A stretch of 64,000 nt of DNA from Burkholderia sp. HI2500 (GTDB lineage: Bacteria; Pseudomonadota; Gammaproteobacteria; Burkholderiales; Burkholderiaceae): assembly GCF_002223055.1 (NCBI RefSeq), contig NZ_NKFL01000006.1:2914001-2978000 (forward strand), in the 5' to 3' direction. The notes under the pieces are model-generated. The model worked only from the letters and a program-made list of their open reading frames with translations. It ran no database searches and had not been told where the DNA came from. Each line of letters starts with the position of its first letter. The first letter of the stretch is position 1. A program made the position numbers and the translations under genes. Positions 8,333-16,977 of the stretch are shown here, one piece after another.

Positions 8333-8953
8333 GTGCATGTCGGTGAGCGTTTCAACAGCATTTCCCATCTCGTCGGCGCGGTGCTGTCGGTGGTCGGTCT
8401 CGTCGCGCTCGTGACGATGGGCGCGCTCGAAGGCGATCCATACAAGGTGGTGAGCTTCAGCGTGTATGGCGCGATGCTGATCCTGCTCTATGCGATCTCG
8501 ACGCTGTATCACAGCGTGCGCAATCCGCGCCTGAAAGCGATCCTGCAGAAGTGCGACCACTCGGCGATCTACCTGCTGATCGCCGGCAGCTATACGCCGT
8601 TTACGCTGGTCACGCTGCGCGGCCCGTGGGGCTGGTCGCTGTTCGGCGTGAGCTGGGGGCTGGCCGTATTCGGGATCGTGCAGGAGCTGACGCTCGGGCG
8701 GCGCACGCGCCTGCTGTCGATGATCCTGTACGTGGCGATGGGCTGGCTCGCGCTCGTCGCGGTGCGTCCGCTGATCCACGCGCTGCCGCCGGTCGGCACC
8801 GCGTGGCTCGTGGCCGGCGGATTGATCTACAGCGCGGGGATCTACTTCTTCATCAACGACGAGCGCATCCGCCACGGGCACGGCATCTGGCATCTGTTCG
8901 TGCTGGCCGGGAGCCTGTGCCAGTTCGTCAGTGTCGCGATGTATGTCGCGTGA
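8333..8953 (+). CDS. trhA: Hemolysin III / PAQR-type membrane protein
   Basis: A 206-residue integral membrane protein of the hemolysin III (TrhA, PAQR) family with about seven hydrophobic helices. The GTG start at 8333 follows a GCAGGAGAA ribosome binding site. The family metal-site signature is present: STLYHSV in helix 2, KCDHSAIYLLIAGSYTPF in helix 3 and GHGIWHLFV near the C-terminus. Bacterial members influence membrane homeostasis; hydrolase activity is possible but unproven. The gene is single, flanked by a terminator upstream and a convergent MFS gene downstream. Confidence 0.92.
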   Translation: MHVGERFNSISHLVGAVLSVVGLVALVTMGALEGDPYKVVSFSVYGAMLILLYAISTLYHSVRNPRLKAILQKCDHSAIYLLIAGSYTPFTLVTLRGPWGWSLFGVSWGLAVFGIVQELTLGRRTRLLSMILYVAMGWLALVAVRPLIHALPPVGTAWLVAGGLIYSAGIYFFINDERIRHGHGIWHLFVLAGSLCQFVSVAMYVA

Positions 8954-9020
8954 GCGGCAGGCGGCGTTGAGACAATGACGGCGCGCTGCGCCGCCGCGCG
9001 CGCACCTGCGGGAGCTTGCG

Positions 9021-10430
9021 TTACCGGCGCGTGGCGGTTTGTAGCGGCGCGGCCGGTTCGCCGGATGCCGGTGTCGGCCTCGCCGTGACCCACCACGTCG
9101 CGGCGGCGAGCGCCGACAATCCGGTCGCGATCCCGAGCGCCACCCGCATCGCCGCCGGAAACGGCTGCAACGTCGCGATGCACGCACCGAAAATCGCCAC
9201 CCCGAGCGCCGATCCGCTCTGCCGCGCCGCGTTCAGCGCTGCCGCTGCAACACCAGCGCGGCGCCGGTCGACCGTCCCGAGCGCCGGCGACGTCGCGGCC
9301 GGCGAGATGAATCCCGATGCAAAGCCGATCGCGAGCATCGGCGCGACGGCGAGCCATGCGGGTGTCGTCGCGCCGATGCCCGTCATGCCGAGCGCGCCGG
9401 CCACATAGAGCGCGAACGCCGCGCACATCGTGCCGCGCGCGCCGAAGCGCGCAACCAGCCTGCCCGAACCCAGCCCGCCGAGCGCGACCATCGCGGTCAT
9501 CGGCAGGAACGCGAGCCCCGTATCGAGCGGGCTCGCGCCGCGGACCTGCCGATAGAACAGGCTGAGCACGAACAGCAAGCCGTAGAACACGAACGCCGAC
9601 GCCATCGACACGACCGTCGATCCGGCGAACAGCCGGTTGCGGAAGAACGCGAGCGGCAGCATCGGTTCGCGGCGCCGCGCTTCGATCGCGATGAACGCGC
9701 TCCACGCGACGACGCTCGTCACCGCGCCGCTGATGATCGGCGCCGAGCGCCAGCCGAGCGACGGGCCTTCGATCAGCGTGCCGATCAGTGCCGCGATCGC
9801 AACGATGGCCGCGGCCTGGCCGCCCCAGTCGAAATGCCGCGATGCGTCGACGACGGCGGCGCGCACGACCGAGCGGCCGAGCCAGATGCCGGCCAGCCCG
9901 AGCGGCAGGTTCACGAAGAACAGGCTGCGCCACCCGAACAGATGGATCAGCAGGCCGCCGATCAGCGGGCCCGACGCCATCGCGATGCCACCGCAGCCCA
10001 TCCACAGGCTGATCGCCGACGCGCGCGCGGCCGGTGCGGGGAAGGCGCGGTTGAGCAGCGCGAGCGAGCAGGGCACCAGCATCGCGCTGCCGACGCCTTG
10101 CAGCGCGCGGGCGATCGCGAGCGCCGGGAGGGTCGGTGCGACGCCGCACAGCGCCGACGCGGCGACGAATACCGCGAGCCCGGCGAGATAGACGTCGCGA
10201 TCGCCGAGCCGGTCGCCGAGCGTGCCGCCCGTCATCAGCAGGCTCGCGAACGCGAGCGTGTACGCGTTCACGATCCACTGCAGGCCGGCCACGCGGCTGC
10301 CGAATGTCTGGGCGATGTCGGTGAGCGCGACGTTGACGATGGACGCGTCGAGCAGCACGAGCGTGTAGCTCACGCAGGTCGCGGCGAGCACACGGCGGGC
10401 CGCGGCGCGGTTTGGCGCGGCGGCCGTCAT
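9021..10430 (-). CDS. MFS drug-resistance transporter, DHA2 (14 TM)
   Basis: A 469-residue transporter of the DHA2 (EmrB/QacA) subfamily with about 14 hydrophobic segments. Diagnostic motifs are LDASIVNVALTDIAQTFG in helix 1, GDRLGDRDVYLAGL in the first cytoplasmic loop (motif A) and RALQGVGSAMLVP. It is expected to export drugs or other toxic organics using the proton gradient. Its ATG overlaps the TGA of the upstream SnoaL-like gene (ATGA), so translation is coupled. No membrane-fusion protein gene is adjacent. Confidence 0.92.
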   Translation of the reverse strand: MTAAAPNRAAARRVLAATCVSYTLVLLDASIVNVALTDIAQTFGSRVAGLQWIVNAYTLAFASLLMTGGTLGDRLGDRDVYLAGLAVFVAASALCGVAPTLPALAIARALQGVGSAMLVPCSLALLNRAFPAPAARASAISLWMGCGGIAMASGPLIGGLLIHLFGWRSLFFVNLPLGLAGIWLGRSVVRAAVVDASRHFDWGGQAAAIVAIAALIGTLIEGPSLGWRSAPIISGAVTSVVAWSAFIAIEARRREPMLPLAFFRNRLFAGSTVVSMASAFVFYGLLFVLSLFYRQVRGASPLDTGLAFLPMTAMVALGGLGSGRLVARFGARGTMCAAFALYVAGALGMTGIGATTPAWLAVAPMLAIGFASGFISPAATSPALGTVDRRRAGVAAAALNAARQSGSALGVAIFGACIATLQPFPAAMRVALGIATGLSALAAATWWVTARPTPASGEPAAPLQTATRR

Positions 10431-10858
10431 GCGCGCTCCGGCGCCGGCGTGGCGGCGCGCAGCGCGAGAAAGCCGACCCATCCCCAGTACACGCGATGAT
10501 GCGCGATCAGCCCGTCGCGCAGGTCCATCACCTCGACGAGATCGACCTGGTCGCCGTCCGGCGTGGCGCGCGGGTATTCCCACGTGAGCTGGCGGCCGTT
10601 CGAGAAGAACAACCCGGTGCGGTACCAGCGCCCGAGCGGGTTGCCCGGATTGCGCAGGGCCGCCGCGAAGAATGCGCCGATCGCGGCCTTGCCGTGCAGC
10701 ACGCCGGAGCCATGATCAGGCAGCGTGACGACGATCAGCGGCGTTTCGAGTACGGCGTCGTCGGCATACAGCGCCATCAGCGCATCGACGTCGCGCGCGA
10801 CGACGGCTGCGTGCCAGCCTTCATAAATATGCCGGACATCGGCGGTGGCGTGTGACAT
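10427..10858 (-). CDS. SnoaL/NTF2-like protein
   Basis: A 143-residue protein of the SnoaL-like NTF2 fold (HIYEGWHAAVVARDVDALMALYADDAVLETP at the N-terminus, then LVEVMDLRDGLIAHHRVYWG). Such proteins are polyketide cyclases, ketosteroid isomerases or small ligand binders; the specific reaction cannot be told. Starts at 10858 or 10876 are both possible; 10858 matches family length. Coupling to the MFS exporter behind it suggests it acts on, or binds, the exported compound. Confidence 0.85.
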   Translation of the reverse strand: MSHATADVRHIYEGWHAAVVARDVDALMALYADDAVLETPLIVVTLPDHGSGVLHGKAAIGAFFAAALRNPGNPLGRWYRTGLFFSNGRQLTWEYPRATPDGDQVDLVEVMDLRDGLIAHHRVYWGWVGFLALRAATPAPERA

Positions 10859-10975
10859 GACGGGTTCCCGAAGCATCGATAACGGAACCCACTGTAGGGG
10901 CGCGCCGCCGCGGGACGTTTCACGTCAACCCGAAACGTGGATGTCGCCGCGCCGCAGGCGGCTGCGTGACGGCCG

Positions 10976-11329
10976 TTATCCGGCCAGTGCGTCGAGATTC
11001 AGCTGATACGACTTCCCGATCCACACCGCGCAATCGCGATGGTCGCGCAGTTCGTCGTTCGTATTCGGGTGCAGGAAGATATCGAGCGCGCCGTGGTTCA
11101 GCACGAGCCACGGCACGATCTCGTCGAAGCGCGCGGCGTCGAACGCGATCTGGTACGACCAGGCCGGATGCGGGCCGACGGGGCGTTCGTGAAAGCGGCC
11201 GAGTTCGATGACCGTGCCGAACCGTTCGTCGACGACCTGGCGAAACGCCCAGGCCGCGTCGCGGCTGGCCGCATCGAAATAGACGTGTGCGTGCCAACTA
11301 TGGATGGCGGTGGTGTCGAGGGCAGCCAT
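10976..11329 (-). CDS. DOPA 4,5-dioxygenase family protein
   Basis: A 117-residue protein of the DOPA 4,5-dioxygenase family. It carries HAHVYFDA at the N-terminus, FHERPVGPHPAWSYQIAF in the middle, then LNHGALDIFLHPNT and DHRDCAVWIG. The family performs extradiol cleavage of catechols in plant and fungal pigment synthesis; bacterial homologues accept DOPA or other catechols in vitro, but the physiological role is unclear. Length is typical. No signal peptide and no operon partner. Confidence 0.9.
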   Translation of the reverse strand: MAALDTTAIHSWHAHVYFDAASRDAAWAFRQVVDERFGTVIELGRFHERPVGPHPAWSYQIAFDAARFDEIVPWLVLNHGALDIFLHPNTNDELRDHRDCAVWIGKSYQLNLDALAG

Positions 11330-11821
11330 GGACGGACTCGATGAAAATGGGAATGCATGAGGTGCCGTGCGAAACGGCCGATGCGTGATTATCGCGCGTC
11401 ATTGCCGTGCGCGTCGTGTCTCGATCCGGCAATCCGGAAGCGACAACTTGTCCTGAATCACGAGAACCGTTCGATTCGACGGGCCCACCGATTGAAGTGT
11501 CCGCACGCGCGATATCACGCCGGAAGCCTTGTCGGCGGGTGTGCCGGTGGTGATCGCATCGGCAACATGTCATTTCGGAAATTGAAACAGCGTGGCGTGC
11601 GCCGCTTCGGATCGTCTGAACAAAGGCGATCAGGGCATTGAATGAAATAAAGAAATTCCTGTTTGACGGGATTCGCGCATGACGCGATTTGCGCACCGGG
11701 TGTCGACACCGAAAATATCAATTGCAGAATCGGCTATTCATACGGAATGCAGCGCGTCATACGATGGTTTCAACGCATCGTCGAACATGATCGATGCGGG
11801 GACAACCACCTGGAGGCCACT
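11330..11821. other. Gene-free stretch, AT-richer than flanks
   Basis: About 490 bp between the dioxygenase-like gene and the exported protein at 11822. No conserved ORF is seen. Base composition is visibly less GC-rich from about 11560 to 11780, consistent with promoter DNA for the gene at 11822, but no clear -35/-10 pair or repeat was found. Confidence 0.6.
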
Positions 11822-12199
11822 ATGCGATCCCTCGTTCCCGTTGCGGTACTTTCCTGCGCACTCGCTGCGCTGCCCGCCGTCAGTTTCGCTCAGTCCGCCG
11901 TCATCGACGGCACCTCGAATGCGTCGCTGTCGAGCTGGTCGGCGGCGCGTGCCGAAACCGACGCGCAACTGATGCAGATGACGCGCGCCGGTTATCGCGC
12001 AACGTCGGCCGGCAACCAGAACTATCCGCTCGCGATGCAGCGTGCGCTCGAACGGGTCCACAACCCGGTGCCGGACCGGTCGCGCGAAGAGCATGCCGCA
12101 ATGGAAGCGCGCGCCGCGCGCGACGCGCAGGGCGGCCATCCGGTCAAGGCGTTCTTCGTGAAGACCGCGTACTACCTGAAGGGCGAGAACACGTTCTGA
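11822..12199 (+). CDS. Small exported protein, DUF4148-like
   Basis: A 125-residue protein with a Sec signal peptide (MRSLVPVAVLSCALAALPAVSFAQ). The start at 11822 is fixed by a CCTGGAGG ribosome binding site 6 bases upstream. The mature region is polar and helical (AETDAQLMQMTRAGYRATSA, then repeated Glu/Arg-rich helix) and ends with VKTAYYLKGENTF. It resembles the many small exported DUF4148-type proteins of Burkholderia, but the family match is weak. Function unknown. Confidence 0.75.
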   Translation: MRSLVPVAVLSCALAALPAVSFAQSAVIDGTSNASLSSWSAARAETDAQLMQMTRAGYRATSAGNQNYPLAMQRALERVHNPVPDRSREEHAAMEARAARDAQGGHPVKAFFVKTAYYLKGENTF

Positions 12200-12434
12200 T
12201 GCAGGAGGCGAGCATGGCTTGCACGATCCGATTTGCAGGCGTCGCTCGCGCGTCGGCGCCGCTCCGGCCGCCGGACGCACGAGCGACGCCACGGCGCGAC
12301 GATGGGCACGACGATGGGCACGGCGCGCGGCGTCGTGCGAAGTATCTGCGCGATGCGCGCCGCGACGCCGCTGCGTGCCGCATCGCATGGCCGGCTTTCG
12401 ACGCGAGCGATGCGCCTGCCGACGGGAGCCCATC

Positions 12435-12923
12435 ATGAAGGGCGCCCGGAAGAACCGTCGCCACGTGCCGCTGACCCGCGAGTGGCTGCTGCCGCTGCCG
12501 CCCGTGCATGCACGCGACATCTCGCTGAAGTGCCACATGGCGCTCGTCGCGCTGCGTAGCGGGCATGGCAGCGAGGCGCTGCTGATGCGCTTGCGCACGA
12601 GCGTCTACCTGGTGTTCCTGGCGCTCGACGACGCGGTATGCGCGGATGCGGACATCGACCTGTGCGTCGATGCGGAACGGGCGCTCGATGCGGGCGTGGC
12701 GCGCGCGTCGCAAAGCGGCGCATGGACGCTGCGCGACGACGAATGCGCGGTGCTCGAGCATGTGCTCACGGCGCACGACACGTGCGTCACGACGCTCACG
12801 CGGCACCGGCTGGCCGAGCTGTGGGAGCACGTCTGCGCGTTTGCATCGAGCGGCCAGCCGGCGCTCGTTGCGGGCGCGGCGCAGAAGCTGCGCATGCATG
12901 CGGCCGAATCGCTGGCCGCGTAG
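12435..12923 (+). CDS. Hypothetical protein
   Basis: I do not recognise this 162-residue protein. The start at 12435 follows a GGGAG ribosome binding site; upstream in-frame sequence to 12219 is Arg-rich and shadow-like. The N-terminus is basic (MKGARKNRRHVPLTREWLLPLP), followed by helical segments with scattered Cys (VCADADIDLCVDAERAL, DDECAVLEHVLTAHDTCVTTL) and a helical end. There is no signal peptide or membrane helix. It may be a small regulator or adaptor. A strong terminator follows at 13075. Confidence 0.65.
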   Translation: MKGARKNRRHVPLTREWLLPLPPVHARDISLKCHMALVALRSGHGSEALLMRLRTSVYLVFLALDDAVCADADIDLCVDAERALDAGVARASQSGAWTLRDDECAVLEHVLTAHDTCVTTLTRHRLAELWEHVCAFASSGQPALVAGAAQKLRMHAAESLAA

Positions 12924-13074
12924 CGTCGCACCGGTTTCGCAGGGAGGATGGAGGAGACAGGGCCGGCCGCACCGGCGCAGCCGACACAGTCGCGTTGATT
13001 CAGCGCATGCGTGGCTGTCGCGGCAATCGATACGGTGGCGGCGAAACGCGAGACAAAATCGCGGCCCAAAACAA

Positions 13075-13104
13075 AAGCGCCACGGAGCGGACTCCGTGGC
13101 GCTT
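13075..13104. terminator. Bidirectional intrinsic terminator
   Basis: A perfect 13-bp stem (13075-13087 with 13092-13104), 4-nt loop, T-rich on one side and A/T-rich on the other. It separates the hypothetical gene from the convergent hpnH. Confidence 0.93.
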
Positions 13105-13154
13105 CATTTTTTCCCGCCGGCGCGGAGGCGTGACCTTCGCGTGGCGAACCGCGC

Positions 13155-14315
13155 TTACGCTGCGGCTGCCGGCTTCGCCGCCTTTTGCAGCTTGCCCTTG
13201 CCGGCGCGCTGGATTTCCTCGAGCTTGATCTCGACGTGACGCGAGAACACGTACTCGGCCGGGCGCTGCTTGTCGATCGGAATGTCCGGCGCGAACGGGC
13301 CGTCGGTCTTGATGCCCTTGCGGCTCACGGCGAACGCCTTCAGCGGATGCGCCATCGTGTCCATCACGGCGGTCGCTTCGAAGCCGCAGTGGACCATGCA
13401 GTCCGCGCACTTCTCGTAGTTGCCGACGCCGTAGTTGTCCCAGTTCGTGTCTTCCATCAGTTCCTTGAAGGTCTTCACGTAACCTTCGCCGACCAGGTAG
13501 CACGGCTTCTGCCAGCCGAACACCGTACGCGCCGGGTTGCCCCACGGCGTGCACTTGTACGTCTGGTTGCCGGCCAGGAAGTCGAGGAACAGCGACGACT
13601 GGCTGAACGACCAGCGCTTGCCGCCTTCGCCGCGCTTCAGGATTTCGCGGAACAGGTTCTTCGTCTTGTCGCGGTTCAGGAAGTGCTGCTGATCCGGCGC
13701 GCGCTCGTACGCGTAGCCCGGCGACACGGTGATGCCGTCGACGCCGATCGGCTTCAGCGTATCGAAGAACTTCGCGACGCGCTCGGGGATCGCATCGTTG
13801 AACAGCGTGCAGTTGATGTTCACGCGGAAGCCGCGGCGCTTCGCTTCCTTGATGGCCGCGACCGCCTTGTCGTACACGCCTTCCTGCGACACCGAATGGT
13901 CGTGCATCTGCGCGTCACCGTCGAGGTGGACCGACCAGACGAAGTACGGGCTCGGCTGGTAGTCGTCCATCTTCTTTTCCATCAGCAGCGCGTTCGTGCA
14001 GAGGTAGACGAACTTCTTGCGCTTCATGATGCCGCGGACGATTTCCGGCATTTCCTTGTGCAGCAGCGGCTCGCCGCCTGCGATCGACACGATCGGCGCG
14101 CCGCATTCGTCGACCGCTTCCAGGCATTCCTGGACGGACAGACGCTGGTTCAGGATGGGGTCCGGGTAATCGATCTTGCCGCAGCCGTTGCACGCGAGGT
14201 TGCAGCGGAACAGCGGCTCGAGCATCAGCGCGAGCGGATAGCGTTTGTTGCCGGACAGGTGTTGGCGCGTGATGTACGCGCCGACGCGGACTTGCTGGAG
14301 CAGCGGAATAGACAA
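13155..14315 (-). CDS. hpnH: Hopanoid biosynthesis radical SAM protein HpnH
   Basis: A 386-residue radical SAM enzyme, adenosylhopane synthase. It joins 5'-deoxyadenosine to diploptene, the first step in making extended C35 hopanoids. The cluster motif CxxxCxxC is at residues 38, 42 and 45 (FRCNLACNGCGK); a C-terminal Cys group (KCADCMVHCGFE) follows near residue 328. The tail is Lys/Ala-rich. It is 12 bp downstream of ispH on the same strand, so the two genes form an operon linking isoprenoid supply to hopanoid modification. In Burkholderia this pathway is associated with outer-membrane stability and polymyxin tolerance. Confidence 0.96.
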   Translation of the reverse strand: MSIPLLQQVRVGAYITRQHLSGNKRYPLALMLEPLFRCNLACNGCGKIDYPDPILNQRLSVQECLEAVDECGAPIVSIAGGEPLLHKEMPEIVRGIMKRKKFVYLCTNALLMEKKMDDYQPSPYFVWSVHLDGDAQMHDHSVSQEGVYDKAVAAIKEAKRRGFRVNINCTLFNDAIPERVAKFFDTLKPIGVDGITVSPGYAYERAPDQQHFLNRDKTKNLFREILKRGEGGKRWSFSQSSLFLDFLAGNQTYKCTPWGNPARTVFGWQKPCYLVGEGYVKTFKELMEDTNWDNYGVGNYEKCADCMVHCGFEATAVMDTMAHPLKAFAVSRKGIKTDGPFAPDIPIDKQRPAEYVFSRHVEIKLEEIQRAGKGKLQKAAKPAAAA

Positions 14316-14327
14316 GAGATGTCCTCC

Positions 14328-15269
14328 TTAAACTTCGCGGGCGACAGCTTGCGTGAGCTTCGCCGGCAGCTTGAATTCGACTTTTTCCTCACGGCCCGCC
14401 ATCGTCGTGACGTCGACGGGACCCAGCGCGCGCAACGCGCCGATGACATCTTCGACCATCTCCTCGGGCGCGGACGCCCCGGCGGTCAGGCCCACGGTTT
14501 TCGCATTCGCGAACCATTCGGCCTTGACTTCCGAACCGTCGGCGACGAGGTAGCTCGGCACACCGCTTTCGGTGCCGATCTCGCGCAGGCGGTTCGAGTT
14601 CGAGCTGTTCGTCGCACCGACGACCAGCAGCACGTCAACCTGTTCGCTCAGCTCGCGCACGGCGGCCTGGCGATTTTGCGTCGCGTAGCAGATGTCGCGC
14701 GTGTCCGGGCCGACGAGGTCGGTGAACCGGCGCTGCAGCGCTTCGATGATGCCGCGCGTATCGTCCACCGACAGCGTGGTCTGCGTAATGTACGCGACCG
14801 GCGTGTCGACGGGCAGCGTCAGCGTATCGACTTCGGCTTCGCTCTGCACGAGGATCACCTCGGCCGGAATCTGGCCGATCGTCCCCTCGACTTCCGGGTG
14901 GCCCGCATGGCCGATCAGGATCAGCCGGCGGCCCGCCGCGACATACTGGCGGCCCTGCACGTGCACTTTCGTGACGAGCGGGCAGGTGGCGTCGAGCACG
15001 TCGAGCCCGCGCGTTTCCGCGTCGCGCTCGACCGTCTGGGCGACACCGTGCGCGCTGAAGATCGCGACAGCGCCGTGGGGCACCTCGTCGAGTTCCTCAA
15101 CGAATCGGGCCCCTTTATTACGCAGATTTTCGACGACATGCCGGTTATGCACGATCTCATGACGCACATAGACCGGCGCACCGTGCTGTTGCAGCGCGCG
15201 ATCGACGATCTCGATCGCGCGGACAACCCCCGCACAAAAGCCGCGGGGCTGGGCAAGGATGACTCGCAT
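14328..15269 (-). CDS. ispH: 4-hydroxy-3-methylbut-2-enyl diphosphate reductase
   Basis: A 313-residue IspH (LytB), the last enzyme of the MEP pathway, reducing HMBPP to IPP and DMAPP with a 4Fe-4S cluster. The three cluster cysteines are at residues 12 (QPRGFCAGV), 96 (DATCPLV) and 194 (DICYATQN); SAHGV and [10 protein letters not shown] are also conserved. The start at 15269 gives the usual [13 protein letters not shown]-terminus; a GGAG lies 12 nt upstream. It is followed by hpnH. A second housekeeping ispH is common in Burkholderia, so this may be the hopanoid-dedicated copy. Confidence 0.96.
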   Translation of the reverse strand: MRVILAQPRGFCAGVVRAIEIVDRALQQHGAPVYVRHEIVHNRHVVENLRNKGARFVEELDEVPHGAVAIFSAHGVAQTVERDAETRGLDVLDATCPLVTKVHVQGRQYVAAGRRLILIGHAGHPEVEGTIGQIPAEVILVQSEAEVDTLTLPVDTPVAYITQTTLSVDDTRGIIEALQRRFTDLVGPDTRDICYATQNRQAAVRELSEQVDVLLVVGATNSSNSNRLREIGTESGVPSYLVADGSEVKAEWFANAKTVGLTAGASAPEEMVEDVIGALRALGPVDVTTMAGREEKVEFKLPAKLTQAVAREV

Positions 15270-15671
15270 AAGTGAGCGAACTCCGACGACAGACGCCGGG
15301 GTTCGAGGAGCTGGCACTCGCTCGCTCGCCCCGGCTTGATGTTATGAAGGCAGGAACGAACCGGCCGGCCAGGCCCCGGAACCCCGAATTAATCGCGCAT
15401 TTTAACTCTATCGGGAAGTCCTTGCTCTGGTGCTGTGTCCGGCGTGTTGCATTTGCGGGAGAACCGCGTCGGCGCTGGCGCGCGCGGAACCCAGTAAACT
15501 ACGCGGTTTCGCGGGCAGCCGCTCCGGCTGCCCGGCGTCGCGCTCATTTCAAGGCCATTCGATGACCGTCGATTCTTACGCGTATTGCCCGCCCGCCCGT
15601 GCGGTTTCGGGCGTTTTGATCCAGACCCCTATTAGTTTTGCCGATGCCGGCGCCCGACAGGAGGCGCGCCG
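15270..15671. other. Divergent ispH/hpnB promoter region
   Basis: About 400 bp between divergent ispH and hpnB. It holds a 9-bp hairpin at 15513-15533 and a possible 37-codon leader ORF at 15562-15675. No convincing -35/-10 pair was identified. An AT-rich segment at 15385-15415 is the best promoter candidate for ispH. Confidence 0.6.
15513..15533 (+). other. Hairpin in hpnB leader
   Basis: A 9-bp perfect stem (15513-15521 with 15525-15533) with a 3-nt loop, 29 bp before the possible leader ORF. It has no T-run, so it is not a clear terminator. Confidence 0.5.
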
Positions 15672-15675
15672 ATGA
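15562..15675 (+). CDS. Possible leader peptide coupled to hpnB
   Basis: A 37-codon ORF (begins MTVDSYAYCPPARAVSG) whose TGA overlaps the hpnB ATG as ATGA. An AAGG precedes its start by about 9 bases. The overlap is the classic translational-coupling arrangement, and its sequence is in a different frame from hpnB. It could be a chance ORF: hpnB has its own AGGAGG site. Confidence 0.35.
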   Translation: MTVDSYAYCPPARAVSGVLIQTPISFADAGARQEARR

Positions 15676-16859
15676 TGCTGGTTCTTGCATTCCTGGTGTC
15701 CGGCGTGTCGCTGATGATCTGGATCGTGCTGCTCGTCGCGCGCGGCGGCTTCTGGCGTGCGGTGCCCGCGCGGCCGCTGCCGCCCGAGGCGCGCGGCGCG
15801 GCGGCCGAGGCCGGCTGGCCGGCCGTCGTCGCGGTCGTGCCGGCGCGCAACGAGGCCGACGTGATCGCCCGGGCGGCGACTTCGCTGCTCGAGCAGGATT
15901 ACCCGGGCGACTTTCATCTGATCATCGTCGATGACCACAGCGACGACGGCACCGCCGACGCAGCCCGCGCGGCTGCGCTCGCGATCAACCGCGCCGACCG
16001 GCTGACGGTGCTGGCCGCGAAGCCGCTGCCGGCCGGCTGGTCGGGCAAGGTGTGGGCGCAGTCGCAGGGGATCGCCGCGGTGCAGACGCTCGGCCTGCCG
16101 GCCGACTACCTGCTGCTGACGGATGCCGACATCGGCCATCCGCCCGACGCCGTCGCGCAGCTCGTCACGCGCGCGCAGGCCGAGAACCGCGATCTCGTGT
16201 CGCTGATGGTGCGGCTGCGCTGCGATTCGTTCTGGGAAAAGGCGCTGATCCCGGCGTTCGTGTTCTTCTTCGCGAAGCTCTACCCGTTCTCGTGGATCAA
16301 CAACCCGCGCAACCGGACGGCCGGCGCCGCGGGCGGCTGCATGCTCGTCAAGCGCACGGCGCTCGAGGAAGCGGGCGGCATCGAGTCGATCCGCGGCGCG
16401 CTGATCGACGACTGCAGCCTTGCCGCGCAGATCAAGCATCGCGGCGAAGGCCGCCATCCGATCCGGCTCGACCTGGCCGACCGCAGCGTGTCGTTGCGCC
16501 CGTACGACAGCTGGCGCGACATCTGGAACATGATCGCGCGCACCGCGTTCACGCAGCTGCACTACTCGCCGCTGCTGCTGGCCGGCACGCTGCTCGGGAT
16601 GACGATCATCTATCTCGTGCCGCCCGCCGCGGCGCTCGCTTACGGCGCGCGCGCCTGGCCGGCGTGGCTCGCATGGGCGTCGATGTGCGCCGCGTATGCG
16701 CCGATGCTGCGCTACTACCGGCGCTCGCCGCTGTGGGCGCCGGCGTTGCCGCTCGTCGCGCTGTTCTACGTCGGCGCGACGTTCGCGTCCGCGTGGCGTT
16801 ACTGGCGCGGCAAGGGCGGCCAGTGGAAGGCGCGCGTGCAGGCGCCGGTGGATCGCTGA
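15672..16859 (+). CDS. hpnB: Hopanoid-associated glycosyltransferase HpnB
   Basis: A 395-residue membrane-attached GT2-type glycosyltransferase. It has an N-terminal membrane anchor (MLVLAFLVSGVSLMIWIVLLV). The GT-A core includes VVPARNEADV, DDHSDDGT, LLTDADIGHPPDAV, RTAGAAGGCMLV and IDDCSLAAQIK, with C-terminal hydrophobic helices. HpnB proteins are found in hopanoid clusters and are thought to act on sugar-bearing hopanoid side chains. The start has a strong AGGAGG site. It faces away from ispH-hpnH; the hpnA gene lies 1.7 kb further on. Confidence 0.93.
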   Translation: MMLVLAFLVSGVSLMIWIVLLVARGGFWRAVPARPLPPEARGAAAEAGWPAVVAVVPARNEADVIARAATSLLEQDYPGDFHLIIVDDHSDDGTADAARAAALAINRADRLTVLAAKPLPAGWSGKVWAQSQGIAAVQTLGLPADYLLLTDADIGHPPDAVAQLVTRAQAENRDLVSLMVRLRCDSFWEKALIPAFVFFFAKLYPFSWINNPRNRTAGAAGGCMLVKRTALEEAGGIESIRGALIDDCSLAAQIKHRGEGRHPIRLDLADRSVSLRPYDSWRDIWNMIARTAFTQLHYSPLLLAGTLLGMTIIYLVPPAAALAYGARAWPAWLAWASMCAAYAPMLRYYRRSPLWAPALPLVALFYVGATFASAWRYWRGKGGQWKARVQAPVDR

Positions 16860-16899
16860 GTGTTGCCCGGGAGGCGTGCCTCCCGGCAGCCGGAACGCA

Positions 16900-16935
16900 A
16901 AACAGCCCGATCGGTGGAAACCGGTCGGGCTGTTT
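16900..16935. terminator. Bidirectional intrinsic terminator
   Basis: An 11-bp stem (16900-16910 with 16925-16935) extended by a wobble pair and three more pairs, with a 6-nt loop; A-run on one side, T-rich on the other. It lies between hpnB and the convergent Ala-rich gene. Confidence 0.9.
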
Positions 16936-16977
16936 CGTTTGGGACGGTGCCTGTTCGGCGCTGTGGCGTGCCGGTAC

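Noticed and set aside
12300..12322. Short direct repeat of CGACGATGGGCA
   Set aside because: Only two copies of 12 bp in GC-rich leader DNA; likely slippage with no sign of function.
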